The notes below the pieces were generated by a model. That model saw only the letters and a program-made list of their open reading frames with translations. It made no database searches and had not been told where the DNA came from. Shown one piece after another: positions 56,542-64,000 of a stretch of DNA of 64,000 nt (its first letter is position 1; every line of letters starts with the position of its first letter). The translations under genes and the position numbers were made by a program. The stretch is from positions 4,402,001 to 4,466,000 of the forward strand of contig OY761542.1 in the NCBI GenBank assembly GCA_963664635.1, given 5' to 3'. Source of the stretch: VXNE01 sp963664635. Its GTDB lineage: Bacteria; Pseudomonadota; Gammaproteobacteria; Pseudomonadales; Azotimanducaceae.

Positions 56542-57905
56542 CCTGACTGCTCCCGGATCCTTCGTGTCAAACCGGCTCTGGCGATCGCGGCGACTTCTCC
56601 GACCTCGTCTCCGAAGAAGCCCTCAGGCCAATTCTCCACCTCGCCGTACTGATTCAGCGCGAGGTCGGAGACCTGGGCTACACCTTTCGTCGCCGACACG
56701 AAGTACAGCTTCACATCCTCGGGCGTCGCGTCTCCTTCTGCGACCCGCCTTTGCAGCCGCCGGAGGAGATGTTCGCTGTGACTCTCAACCACGATCTGGA
56801 CATGGCGCGTGCGGGCCACGTTCAGCATGACGTCCGCGAGACCGCTCTGCACGGCTGGGTGGAGGTGTATCTCCGGCTGCTCCATCAACACCGTCGCGCC
56901 CTCAGGCACGTAGTACAGTAGGACGAGAGCCGGAAGCACCTGGGAGACGCCGAAGCCAACATCTGCAAGTCCCGTCTGCGCCGCTGAAGCGGAAGTTCGC
57001 ACTTGGGCACGCCAGAGATTGGTACCCTTACCGATGTCCTCCAGCTGAAACTCGTGGATCAGGCCCAGCTCCCGCAGCCAATACGCGATCATCTCTTGGA
57101 ACGGCCTCTTCTTCCTGCGGTAACCCAGGCTCCGCGCCTCCCTGTCGCGGGTCGCGGCGAGAATCGCGGCGACTGTGCTCTCGCCGCGGCGACCGACGTC
57201 CTCCGGGCTGGATCCGCTCCAGGGGTACTCGCGCTTCGGATATTCGCGGAGCGGTCCGAGGTAGTAGATGGAGTCCATCAGATTCTCATACTCCAGCTCG
57301 AAGTCACCGAGGAAGCTTGCGTTCTGGAAGTAGCTCCTGATCTCGCTGGGAAACAGGTGCGTCTTGATTGGTCGGGGAAGAGGCCATGCACGACCGACGG
57401 TCCGCTGGAACGCGAAGTCTTCGCCTTCCGACACTAGCTCGAACTTCGTCTCCGAGCCCTGCTTCGGCCGCAGCACATAGTCGACGCCGCCGCGCCCATA
57501 GCCAAGTTCGCTGGCCCATGGGTCGGGCTGAGGCGACCGGACGCGCCGCACTCCGACCTCGGACCGGATGCGCAAGGGACCATCGGGGCCGAATCGGTCG
57601 GCCGACCCTGCTCCCCGTTGACCCACCCGCGGTTCCCACTCTAGAGCCCATCGGATCCGCCGGTCGAGATCATGCCCATGGACGGCGTCCTCGAACGTGC
57701 CCAGATTGACGAGGTCCGTCGGCCCCCCGAAGTCGAGCACCAATCCTCTGTCGGTCGCGTTTCTCGTCTGCTTGAGCAGGAGAAGGAACTGCAGCAGGCT
57801 GCTCTTCCCGGCGCTGTTCGTGCCGAAGAAGCCGGTGATCCTGCCGAGGTCGACGTGCGCTTCCCGCCACGCCTTGAAGTTCTCAAGTCTTACTCGGTTG
57901 AGCAT
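56538..57905 (-). CDS. AAA/ABC-type ATPase with DUF3696-like C-terminus
   Basis: 455 residues, SMC/OLD-like ATPase without a nuclease domain. Start MLNRVRLENFKAWREAHVDLG, Walker A FFGTNSAGKSSLLQ (28-36), a signature-like region ADVGFGVSQVLPALVLLYY, Walker B-like ATVLMEQPEIHLHP (about 339-348), and VVESHSEHLLRRLQRR, as in DUF3696 proteins, whose members are common in defence islands. Base composition and codon use look less GC-rich than in the core genes. ATG at 57905. Likely sensor or regulator of the coupled PIN protein; this is inferred from analogous two-gene systems. Confidence 0.88.
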   Translation of the reverse strand: MLNRVRLENFKAWREAHVDLGRITGFFGTNSAGKSSLLQFLLLLKQTRNATDRGLVLDFGGPTDLVNLGTFEDAVHGHDLDRRIRWALEWEPRVGQRGAGSADRFGPDGPLRIRSEVGVRRVRSPQPDPWASELGYGRGGVDYVLRPKQGSETKFELVSEGEDFAFQRTVGRAWPLPRPIKTHLFPSEIRSYFQNASFLGDFELEYENLMDSIYYLGPLREYPKREYPWSGSSPEDVGRRGESTVAAILAATRDREARSLGYRRKKRPFQEMIAYWLRELGLIHEFQLEDIGKGTNLWRAQVRTSASAAQTGLADVGFGVSQVLPALVLLYYVPEGATVLMEQPEIHLHPAVQSGLADVMLNVARTRHVQIVVESHSEHLLRRLQRRVAEGDATPEDVKLYFVSATKGVAQVSDLALNQYGEVENWPEGFFGDEVGEVAAIARAGLTRRIREQSG

Positions 57906-58810
57906 CTCACCACCCCCCGACCGGCCCTGGTACGAGCAGGGCCCATTGGCCCAGCGGCCACCATGAACGTCGAAAACGCGCTCGGCTATCCTCCACGCGC
58001 ATTGGTCCCTGAGCCCTGAATCCCTGACGTTCTTGACGCTACGCTCCCACGCCGGATCGGCGCTCCGGTCCTTGGGGCCTTCCGCCTGCAATCGATCCTA
58101 CCCACCCAGGCCGGCTACCGCCACCTCATCCGTTCTTCTGTTCGCCGTCGCGTGCGCTCTGCGCATCGATGCAACCCCGGACGTTCTAGTCCCTCGGCCG
58201 CTACCGTTCGCGCCGTCCTCCGCCGAAGGCGGGCAAAAGGACACCGGGCCGCCCGGCTATGCCGGGCGCGCACCCTTCCGCGCGACGAGGGCGACGGCCC
58301 GCTGAGCCTGGGCGGGGGCCGCTTCCGCCCCGTCGCACGGCATGGCGCGGCGTTGTCCACATCATCCTCGCAACCCGCCCGCTCCCTGCCTGCGCCGCGA
58401 GCGCCGCGTCGGGCCCTTTGTACGCGACCCTGACGGGAATCGGCGGCGTGATGCCGATGGGGACCAGGGTTCCGGCCGAGACGCCACAGCGGCTTTGAGG
58501 AACCATTGCGGGCGATGCCGCCGGGGGGCGGCCCGCGCCCTAGCTAGTCGGCTTCGCCGACCGGAGCCCGCAAGCGGCCTCCGCCCAGTCGGGTAACGGT
58601 CGCTATCGCTTCCGCCCTCCGGGCGGTGGCCCCGCGGCCGCGACCGCGGACGACACGCCCGGGTCCGCGAACGCCTGTGTGGTGCGCGAAACGCCCTCCA
58701 GCGTCTGGCCGAGACCGGAAGGCGCGTCTACTTACGGTGCGCTCGCCGACCTCGTCGCGTCGCTCAGCGAGGCGAAGACCGCAGGATGCCTCGTCGAAGC
58801 CCGCTGCTCA

Positions 58811-58859
58811 CCCGGACGCTGTGGGACGGACTTGGAAGTCGCGTCCCACAGCGTCCGGG
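58811..58859. repeat. Large hairpin 1 (18-bp arms, 13-nt head)
   Basis: Perfect arms CCCGGACGCTGTGGGACG (58811-58828) and its complement (58842-58859). The 13-nt head GACTTGGAAGTCG can pair further (GACTT/AAGTC), leaving one extra G on the 3' side. No T-run, so not an intrinsic terminator. Confidence 0.9.
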
Positions 58860-59061
58860 CGGGGTTTCCGCCGAACCGCGCACGATCTCGCGTGCAGCCC
58901 CGCCGCGCACCTGGTCGCCACCTTGTGCGTCCGCGGCGTGTGCCTTGCGCCAGCGCCGCGGCGCCGGGCAGCCGCCGACGCCCGCCGCCGAAGCCCGCCC
59001 CAGGCGACAGTCGCGCACCGTGTCCGAGCACGAGTCTGGGGCGCTTCCCGCGCCGGCTCAC

Positions 59062-59112
59062 GCCCCCACGCTGGGCAAGGGTCCTGGCGGACGCCTTTCC
59101 CAGCGTGGGGGC
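59062..59112. repeat. Large hairpin 2 (14-bp arms plus inner stem, 13-nt head)
   Basis: Arms GCCCCCACGCTGGG (59062-59075) and complement (59099-59112), one mismatch, then AAGG/CCTT and a 13-nt head GTCCTGGCGGACG that pairs GTCC/GGAC with one extra 3' G. Same architecture as hairpin 1. Confidence 0.85.
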
Positions 59113-59735
59113 TGGCGTTGCCACGATTCGCGCACAGATGGCGACTAACAGGCGCCACGCACACCCGCAAACGCCGCTTGCCACGGGTCCGGGGAGCATC
59201 TACGATCCGCGCCAACCATACAGACGCCGGGATCTGTGACCCGGACATGGCTTCCCCACCATGCAAATCATCGGGAAGAGTCCACCGCGTGGGCCACAGC
59301 ACGACCCCAGCTGAACCAACGGGCGCAGCCGCAGGAGCGGCCATTTCAGCAACATCCCGGCTGACACAACCGGAGCGCGAATCAGGCAGACCGCGGGTAA
59401 CCCAGCGAGACGCCCCGATGCGCAGCGACGGCTGAACAATACGGGATGACGCGCAACGCGTCGCAGACGTTCCACTGACCAAAGGAACAGCGCGAGAACA
59501 GTGCCGGCGCCGTCCGCGAGGACGAAACAGGGTGCGAACAGGATGACCGGATTGGAACCCGCGATTCCGCTCAGCGCCGACCGAGCGACAAGCATCGGTC
59601 GGATGCGAGAACTTTCTTACTCATCGCCGACCGCTTGTCCCCGCCTGGCCGACCGGCTTGCCGCCGTGCCGTGCCCGATCCTGCTCATGCAGCGCCCGAT
59701 CTTCGGCCTGATCGCCACCGCGGCCACTCGGCCCG

Positions 59736-60030
59736 TTGTCCGAAAACCGCCGCATCGAGCCCGATCCGGCCGTGATCCGCCCCCGCAACGCGCGCGAGAG
59801 TGCTCTGGTTTTCCAGCGCACGACCCAAGTCCCGAACGAGGCCACTCTCCGCGCCGCCAGGGCCACGGCAGCCGCCGCCCAGGTGTCGGTCATCGCCGAC
59901 ACGGTAGTCCTCCACAGAGCGCTCCAGCTCGACGACAGCACGCTTCCCGTCCGCGATGGCCGCTCCCTGTTCCTCCCCGGCGGGCCAGAGATGGCCGGAA
60001 GTCCTTCGCGGCGAAAGAAAATGGTTGACG
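59736..60030 (+). other. Possible remnant coding segment
   Basis: From a TTG at 59736 a frame with strongly GC-rich third positions and plausible composition runs about 95 residues (MSENRRIEPDPAVIRPRNA ... VSVIADTVVLHRALQL). After about 60030 the same frame turns to Pro/Ser/Arg-rich text that looks non-coding and then overlaps the opposite gene at 60082-60312. If real, this is the front part of a broken gene. I recognise no family. Confidence 0.25.
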
Positions 60031-60081
60031 CTCGTCAGCCAGCCGACTCCACTGAACTGGGCGGTCAACCCGGTCGAACTC

Positions 60082-60312
60082 TCAGTGACGATCCTCGCGT
60101 TCCAGCACGACTACGATCCACGCCGATGCCGGACGTTCATCGTCGTCTTCATAGTCGATGTCCCGATCAGTTCTTACGGCCGGAGTACAGCCGCCTGTCG
60201 TGCTCACCGAGGCGATCCTCCAACCATCCGCCAGTTCATCCGCCAGCCACTCCATCTGCAGATCGTCCATGTCGGTGTGGAGCTGAATGGTGATCAGACG
60301 CTGCTTCTTCAC
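60082..60312 (-). CDS. Small protein of unknown function, possibly DUF4177-like
   Basis: 76 residues from a GTG at 60312: MKKQRLITIQLHTDMDDLQ, then WLADELADGWRIASVS, an acidic linker (DIDYEDDDER) and AWIVVVLERE. The pattern of a helix ending in DGWRIxSVS and a final hydrophobic strand resembles small DUF4177-type proteins. An IS element inserted directly upstream: its target duplication begins 2 bases before this start codon, so the native promoter is now on the far side of the IS at about 62763 onward. Confidence 0.5.
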   Translation of the reverse strand: MKKQRLITIQLHTDMDDLQMEWLADELADGWRIASVSTTGGCTPAVRTDRDIDYEDDDERPASAWIVVVLEREDRH

Positions 60313-60321
60313 GACCTAGCC

Positions 60322-62754
60322 CTACCGAGTAGTCATAAAAAGGGCTGGACAATGGGCCTGTCGTCCTGTACACCTGCGCCACCATGGCCCAGTCCCAGAT
60401 CAGCCGCACGCTGCGCGACGAGGCGGCACGTTTGCGGATCGTCGCTATTCTGTCGCAGGAGCGGTTCGACAGCCGGCGGGCCTTTGCCCGCAGGATCTGC
60501 GGGGAGTTCTCCTTCGTCGACACGCGCGGCCGTCTGCAGCTTGCGGGCTGCATGAAGGCGCTGGCGACGCTGGCTCGGGCGTCGCCGGAGATTGTCCTGC
60601 CGGCACCACGGGCAGCGGTGGCGAACAGGCCGCGCCAGCTTGAGGCCGCGGTTGACGAGCCGGTCGATGTTCCACGACACCCGGCCCGGATCCGGGATCT
60701 CGATATCCGGATGGTGACGCAGCGCTGTGAGCGTGAAGTGTGGAACACGCTGATGGCGCACGAACATCCCCATGGCATGACGACCTTTGCCGGTTGTCAG
60801 GTGCGCTACCTCGTGGGCTCGGCCCATGGCTGGCTGGGTTGCGTCGGGTTCTCTGCCGCGGCCCTGCGGGTGTCGGCGCGTGATCACTGGATGGCGTGGA
60901 GCGATGCAGTGCGCCGTGACCACCTGCACCGGGTTGTTTGCCTGAGCCGCTTCCTGATCCGTCCTTCGGTTTTCTGTGCGCACCTGGCGAGCCATGTGCT
61001 GGGGCGGGTGCTGCGGCGTCTGCCGCGGGACTTCGAGGCCCGCTACGGCTATCGTCCCTGGCTGGTGGAGAGCTTTGCCGATGCCGGTGTGGCGGGCACC
61101 TGTCTGAGAGCGGCCAACTTCCTCATGGTCGGCCGCACCGCGGGGCGGGGCCGTCAGGATGCGAGGAAGCAGCGTGGGCAGACGGTCAAGACGGTGTTCA
61201 TGTACGCCTTGGCAGCGGACTGGCGTCGCCGGCTCGGGGTCGAGTGGGTTGATCATGCCCCGGTGCTGGAGCCGGGAGCGGGCCTGAACGCGGCCGCGTG
61301 GGCCGCCAACGAGTTTGGAGGAGCGCCGTTGGGTGACAAGCGACTGTCGGCACGTCTGGTGAAGAGCGCGGGTCTTCTGGCGTCCTACCCGGGAGGGAAG
61401 ATCAACGCCAGCAGCGCCAGTGGCGGCAAGGAGATCACCGGGTTCTACCGTCTGATCGAGGCGCCCGCGGAGTCGGACGTCACGGTTCCGGCGATTCTTG
61501 CGCCGCACCGGGAGCGCAGCGTGCAGCGGATCCGTGGTCAGACCACGGTGCTGGCGCTGCGGGACGGCACCGATCTGAGCTTCTCGACGCGCCCCGGCTG
61601 CGACGGCCTGGAGGTCATCGGCAAGAACCAGACCGGCGCGAAGAGCCTGGGGTTGTCGCTGCATGCGACCCTGGCCGTGACCGGGACCGGTCTGCCGCTT
61701 GGGGTGCTGGACCTGAACTTCGATCAGGAGGTGTCCCGGGAGGGGACACGGCGTCAGACACGGCGCTGGCTTGACGGGTTCGGCGATGTGGCGCGGGCGG
61801 CACGGGAGGTCACGGGCAAGACCAGGATCATCTATGTCTGCGACCGGGAGGCGGACCGCTTCGAGCTGTTCGATCAGCAGCGCCGCCATCCACGGGTGGA
61901 GTTGCTGGTCCGTGCCACGCACGACCGGGTTCTGGGACCATCGAAGCTCTTTGCCGTCATGCGCGGTGGCGAGCCCGATGGCCTGATCGATGTCGAGATC
62001 GACGGACTCACGGCACGGCCCAAGTCCTCCAGGAAGAAGGCGCGTCCGGCACGCCGCAAGCGCCTGGCCACCTGTGACCTGCGGTTCCGCCGCGTCACCC
62101 TGCCGGCGACACAGACCATGAAAGGGCGCGCACCGATGACGGTCTGGGCGGTCCACATCGTGGAACGCCACCCACCCGAAGACGAGGACCCCGTCCAGTG
62201 GTTCCTGCTGACCACGTGTCAGGTCGAGACACCGTCACAGGCCGCCGACATCGTCGGCTTCTACCTCCAGAGATGGCGCATCGAGGACTTCTTCCGGGTG
62301 CTCAAATCAGGCTGCGGGGTGGAGCACCTGCTGTTCCGCACGGCAGACAGATTGCGGCGGGCCATCGCCATCAATGCCGTCATCGCCTGGCGCATCATGG
62401 TCATGACGCTGCTCGGACGCCAGGTGCCCGACTGCGAACCGCAACTGATGTTCACCGACCACGAACTCGCCTTCCTGCGCGACTATGCCCACCAGCACGG
62501 CCTGTCGGCACCGGAAGGACTCGGCGATGCCGTACGCCTGGTGGCCCACCTCGGCGGCTATCGCAACCGCAAGCACGATCCCGACCCCGGTCATCAGGTC
62601 ATGTGGCATGGGCAGACCCGTCTCACCAGTGCCTCGCTGGGCCACCAAATCGGGCTCCAGACCGGCTTCGAAACCGGGTTCAAGGAAGGCCGCAAACACG
62701 CCCTGAGGCAGAAAACCTAACCCGTTGCCACGTCAATATGTGACTACTCGGTAG
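60322..62754 (+). mobile_element. Complete IS4/Tn5-type insertion sequence, 2433 bp
   Basis: Terminal inverted repeats CTACCGAGTAGTCA at 60322-60335 and its complement at 62741-62754 bound a single transposase gene. Direct repeats ACCTAGCC at 60314-60321 and 62755-62762 flank it exactly and are the target duplication (8 bp; 9 bp if one end base is shared). Intact ends, duplication and open gene suggest recent insertion. Confidence 0.93.
60384..62720 (+). CDS. IS4/Tn5-like transposase fused to an N-terminal DruA-like (DUF4338) domain
   Basis: One 778-residue frame with two parts. Residues about 100-280 match the DUF4338 pattern known from DruA of Druantia (CQVRYLVGSAHGWLGCVGFS, ARDHWMAWSDAVRRDHLHRVV, SRFLIRPSV, LASHVLGRVLRRLP, EARYGYRPWLVESF). 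From about 300 a Tn5-like transposase begins (WAANEFGGAPLGDKRLSARL, ASGGKEITGFYRL). The DDE residues are in LALRDGTDLSF, YVCDREADRFEL and the Y(2)R(3)E(6)K motif YLQRWRIEDFFRVLKSGC. All catalytic positions are kept. ATG 60384, 49 nt inside the left repeat. Confidence 0.9.
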   Translation: MAQSQISRTLRDEAARLRIVAILSQERFDSRRAFARRICGEFSFVDTRGRLQLAGCMKALATLARASPEIVLPAPRAAVANRPRQLEAAVDEPVDVPRHPARIRDLDIRMVTQRCEREVWNTLMAHEHPHGMTTFAGCQVRYLVGSAHGWLGCVGFSAAALRVSARDHWMAWSDAVRRDHLHRVVCLSRFLIRPSVFCAHLASHVLGRVLRRLPRDFEARYGYRPWLVESFADAGVAGTCLRAANFLMVGRTAGRGRQDARKQRGQTVKTVFMYALAADWRRRLGVEWVDHAPVLEPGAGLNAAAWAANEFGGAPLGDKRLSARLVKSAGLLASYPGGKINASSASGGKEITGFYRLIEAPAESDVTVPAILAPHRERSVQRIRGQTTVLALRDGTDLSFSTRPGCDGLEVIGKNQTGAKSLGLSLHATLAVTGTGLPLGVLDLNFDQEVSREGTRRQTRRWLDGFGDVARAAREVTGKTRIIYVCDREADRFELFDQQRRHPRVELLVRATHDRVLGPSKLFAVMRGGEPDGLIDVEIDGLTARPKSSRKKARPARRKRLATCDLRFRRVTLPATQTMKGRAPMTVWAVHIVERHPPEDEDPVQWFLLTTCQVETPSQAADIVGFYLQRWRIEDFFRVLKSGCGVEHLLFRTADRLRRAIAINAVIAWRIMVMTLLGRQVPDCEPQLMFTDHELAFLRDYAHQHGLSAPEGLGDAVRLVAHLGGYRNRKHDPDPGHQVMWHGQTRLTSASLGHQIGLQTGFETGFKEGRKHALRQKT

Positions 62755-62794
62755 ACCTAGCCTGCTTGTGCTTGTCTGCTAGAAACACCCCCCA

Positions 62795-62816
62795 GCGGAC
62801 CCTTTCAAGGGTCCGC
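62795..62816. repeat. Small perfect hairpin
   Basis: Ten-base arms GCGGACCCTT and AAGGGTCCGC around a 2-nt loop. On the minus strand it is followed by TGGGGGGTGTTT, which is not a strong T-run; a weak terminator is possible. Confidence 0.7.
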
Positions 62817-63092
62817 CCATCGCCGTTCATCTCGAATCCCTGGCGCTCAGGCTCGGCTACGACATCCTTTGAGCGTGTCGATAGGCGACCCCCACTCGCG
62901 CCAACCGCTAGCTTAGCTATCCTTCGAGGCGCCAGTGTCGCAGGGGCTGGTGAATCCCCGGGATTCTACCCCCCCGCGGCCTCGTTGTCCGCCGCGCGCG
63001 GTCGCCCGCCCGAGGCGCGGATCACACCTCCGTGACGACGCAGGACACCCCGCCGCAGCCGGCGCCACACCACCGCCATCACGCCTCGCGTT

Positions 63093-63139
63093 GCGCCCGC
63101 TATGTCGGGGTGCTACGCACGGCCCGACATAGCGGGCGC
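63093..63139. repeat. Large hairpin 3 (17-bp arms, 13-nt head)
   Basis: Perfect arms GCGCCCGCTATGTCGGG (63093-63109) and complement (63123-63139). The head GTGCTACGCACGG pairs GTGC/GCAC, leaving extra G on the 3' side. Third member of the set with hairpins at 58811 and 59062. Confidence 0.9.
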
Positions 63140-63303
63140 GCGCGCTCTCCGGGCGTTCACGCACACATTTGCACGCATTACCTGGCGTCGCCCATAATTT
63201 CGCCCACTACCTGCCAGCTCCGACCGGAGCGACGGCAACGTTGGACCCCACGGTCCTAGTGTACCGTCTCTAAAATGAGTTGACATATGGGGTTGGGGCG
63301 GGC

Positions 63304-64000
63304 ATGCTGGCGGACATGCCACGTCCAACCCCGGCATTGAACATCACGCCGCGGCAGCGCGCGGCGCTGGAGGCGGTGACGCAACGACCGACCTCGGCGC
63401 AGCGAGAACATCAACGCGCGGCGATCGTGCTGAAGCGCGCCGACGGCGTCAGCCAGGCGGCCACCGCACGGGCGCTGGGCGTCAGCCGCCCGGTGGTGAT
63501 CAAGTGGGAACGTCGCTTCCGCGCAGCGGGGATGGCGGGCCTTGCGGACGCCGGGGGCCGGGGGCGCAAGCCGAGCATCCGCCCCGAGGTGCGCGAGCGG
63601 ATCATCCGCGGCGCGACCCAGCCTCCCGAGGGCCGGACGCGCTGGTCGGTACGCAGCATGGCGCGCGCGACCGGGGTGTCGAAGGACACGGTGCAGCGGC
63701 TGTGGCGGGCGAACGACATCAAGCCGCACGTGACCCGGACGTTCAAGCTGTCGACCGATCCGCACTTCGAGGAGAAGTTCTGGGACGTGATCGGGCTGTA
63801 CCTGGATCCGCCGGAGCGATCGCTGGTGCTGTGCTGCGACGAAAAGAGCCAATGCCAGGCGCTGGAGCGCTCCCAGCCCGGCTTCCCGGTCCTGCGCGGC
63901 TACAATAGGACGCAGACCCACGACTACAAGCGCCACGGCACGGTCACGCTGTTCGCGGCGCTGTCGTATCTGGACGGCAAGATCTTCGGCCGGACCGGCG
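63304..64000 (+). CDS. IS630 family transposase, 5' part
   Basis: About 232 residues, cut by the right window edge. N-terminal helix-turn-helix (QRAAIVLKRADGVSQAATARALGVSRPVVIKWERRF), a linker with GRKPSIRPEVRERII, then the start of the DDE domain: LVLCCDEKSQCQALERSQPG holds the first catalytic Asp, and TQTHDYKRHGTVTLFAAL is diagnostic for this IS630 subgroup. ATG at 63304 or 63316, same frame. The element's left end should be within about 60 bp upstream (around 63255-63300), but I cannot fix it without the right end. Confidence 0.92.
   Translation, partial: MLADMPRPTPALNITPRQRAALEAVTQRPTSAQREHQRAAIVLKRADGVSQAATARALGVSRPVVIKWERRFRAAGMAGLADAGGRGRKPSIRPEVRERIIRGATQPPEGRTRWSVRSMARATGVSKDTVQRLWRANDIKPHVTRTFKLSTDPHFEEKFWDVIGLYLDPPERSLVLCCDEKSQCQALERSQPGFPVLRGYNRTQTHDYKRHGTVTLFAALSYLDGKIFGRTG

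Larger units (their letters stand above)
57906..59735. other. Gene-poor region with large hairpins
   Basis: About 1.8 kb in which I find no reading frame with convincing protein features on either strand; open frames here are low-complexity Arg/Pro/Ala strings expected from GC-rich DNA. It holds several strong inverted repeats, two of them very long (listed separately), plus smaller ones such as GTCGGC-TTC-GCCGAC near 58550 and CCGCCC-TCC-GGGCGG near 58615. It may include the promoter of the minus-strand ATPase operon and decayed mobile DNA. Confidence 0.55.
62763..63303. other. Gene-free region between two insertion sequences
   Basis: About 540 bp with no convincing gene. It holds a perfect small hairpin at 62795-62816 (GCGGACCCTT-TC-AAGGGTCCGC) and large hairpin 3. 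The left part was next to 60313 before the IS entered and is probably the promoter side of the small minus-strand gene. TTGACA at 63280-63285 could serve the IS630 gene. Confidence 0.55.

Noticed and set aside
58811..59112. Large hairpins as integron attC sites
   Set aside because: They lack the RYYYAAC and GTTRRRY end boxes, and no integrase gene or cassette array is present.
58626..59435. Open frame of about 270 residues on the plus strand
   Set aside because: Composition is Arg/Pro/Ala/Ser noise, it crosses both large hairpins and shows no domain-like pattern.
59533..59640. tRNA-like T-arm text on the minus strand (GCGGGTTCCAATCC)
   Set aside because: It resembles the 3' half of a tRNA, but the T-stem is mismatched, T-loop position 57 is not a purine, and no acceptor, D-arm or anticodon stem can be formed. 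At most a decayed fragment.

Overview
The window looks like the chromosome of a high-GC gammaproteobacterium. The evidence is gene order as well as gene content: kdsC-lptC-lptA-lptB-rpoN, ibaG-murA-hisD, zapE-rplM-rpsI-petABC-sspA-sspB, dolP-yraN-lpoA facing rsmI-rnpB, the division and cell-wall (dcw) cluster running from mraZ to ftsZ, pilBCD-yacG opposite nadC-ampD, and aceE-aceF. MurE carries the DNPR motif of meso-diaminopimelate enzymes, and GTG or TTG starts and 1-4 nt stop/start overlaps are common. I cannot assign a genus.

Layout. 1-4.2 kb (minus): envelope assembly, with rpoN (cut by the window edge), lptB, lptA, lptC, kdsC and a Na+/Ca2+ antiporter. 4.6-13.5 kb (plus): ibaG, murA, hisD, zapE, two ribosomal proteins, the cytochrome bc1 complex and sspA/sspB. 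13.5-16.3 kb (minus): dolP, yraN, lpoA. 16.4-30.9 kb (plus): rsmI, RNase P RNA, then mraZ-rsmH-ftsL-ftsI-murE-mraY-murD-ftsW-murC-ftsQ-ftsA-ftsZ. This cluster lacks murF, murG, murB and ddl at their usual places, although the gene junctions are tight and intact. 30.9-36.3 kb: a dciA-like gene, an M23 peptidase, secA, argJ. 36.3-43.1 kb: type IV pilus genes, tRNA-Thr, nadC, ampD. 43.2-51.5 kb: aceE-aceF, ampG, an alkyltransferase-like gene, and groES-groEL behind a CIRCE operator. 51.5-54.1 kb: a PuuD-like membrane protein, a coiled-coil membrane protein and an acyltransferase.

From about 54.1 kb to the right edge the character changes to an accessory region: a frameshifted ZIP transporter, a compact operon of AAA ATPase + PIN-domain protein + RNA ligase, about 2 kb of gene-poor DNA with large hairpins, a complete IS4/Tn5-type element whose transposase is fused to a DruA-like (DUF4338) domain, and the start of an IS630 transposase gene. 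The ATPase-PIN-ligase operon is the best candidate for an undescribed system: one gene has the features of an RNase, the next of an RNA-sealing enzyme, and the first of a regulatory or sensing ATPase.

Two families of short dispersed hairpin repeats (copies near 13.5, 32.2 and 41.4 kb; and near 18.4, 49.7 and 54.1 kb) lie at gene ends. Several genes carry small in-frame or adjacent tandem repeats (hisD 3' end, rpsI 5' end, upstream of ibaG, and the coiled-coil gene at 52.4 kb).
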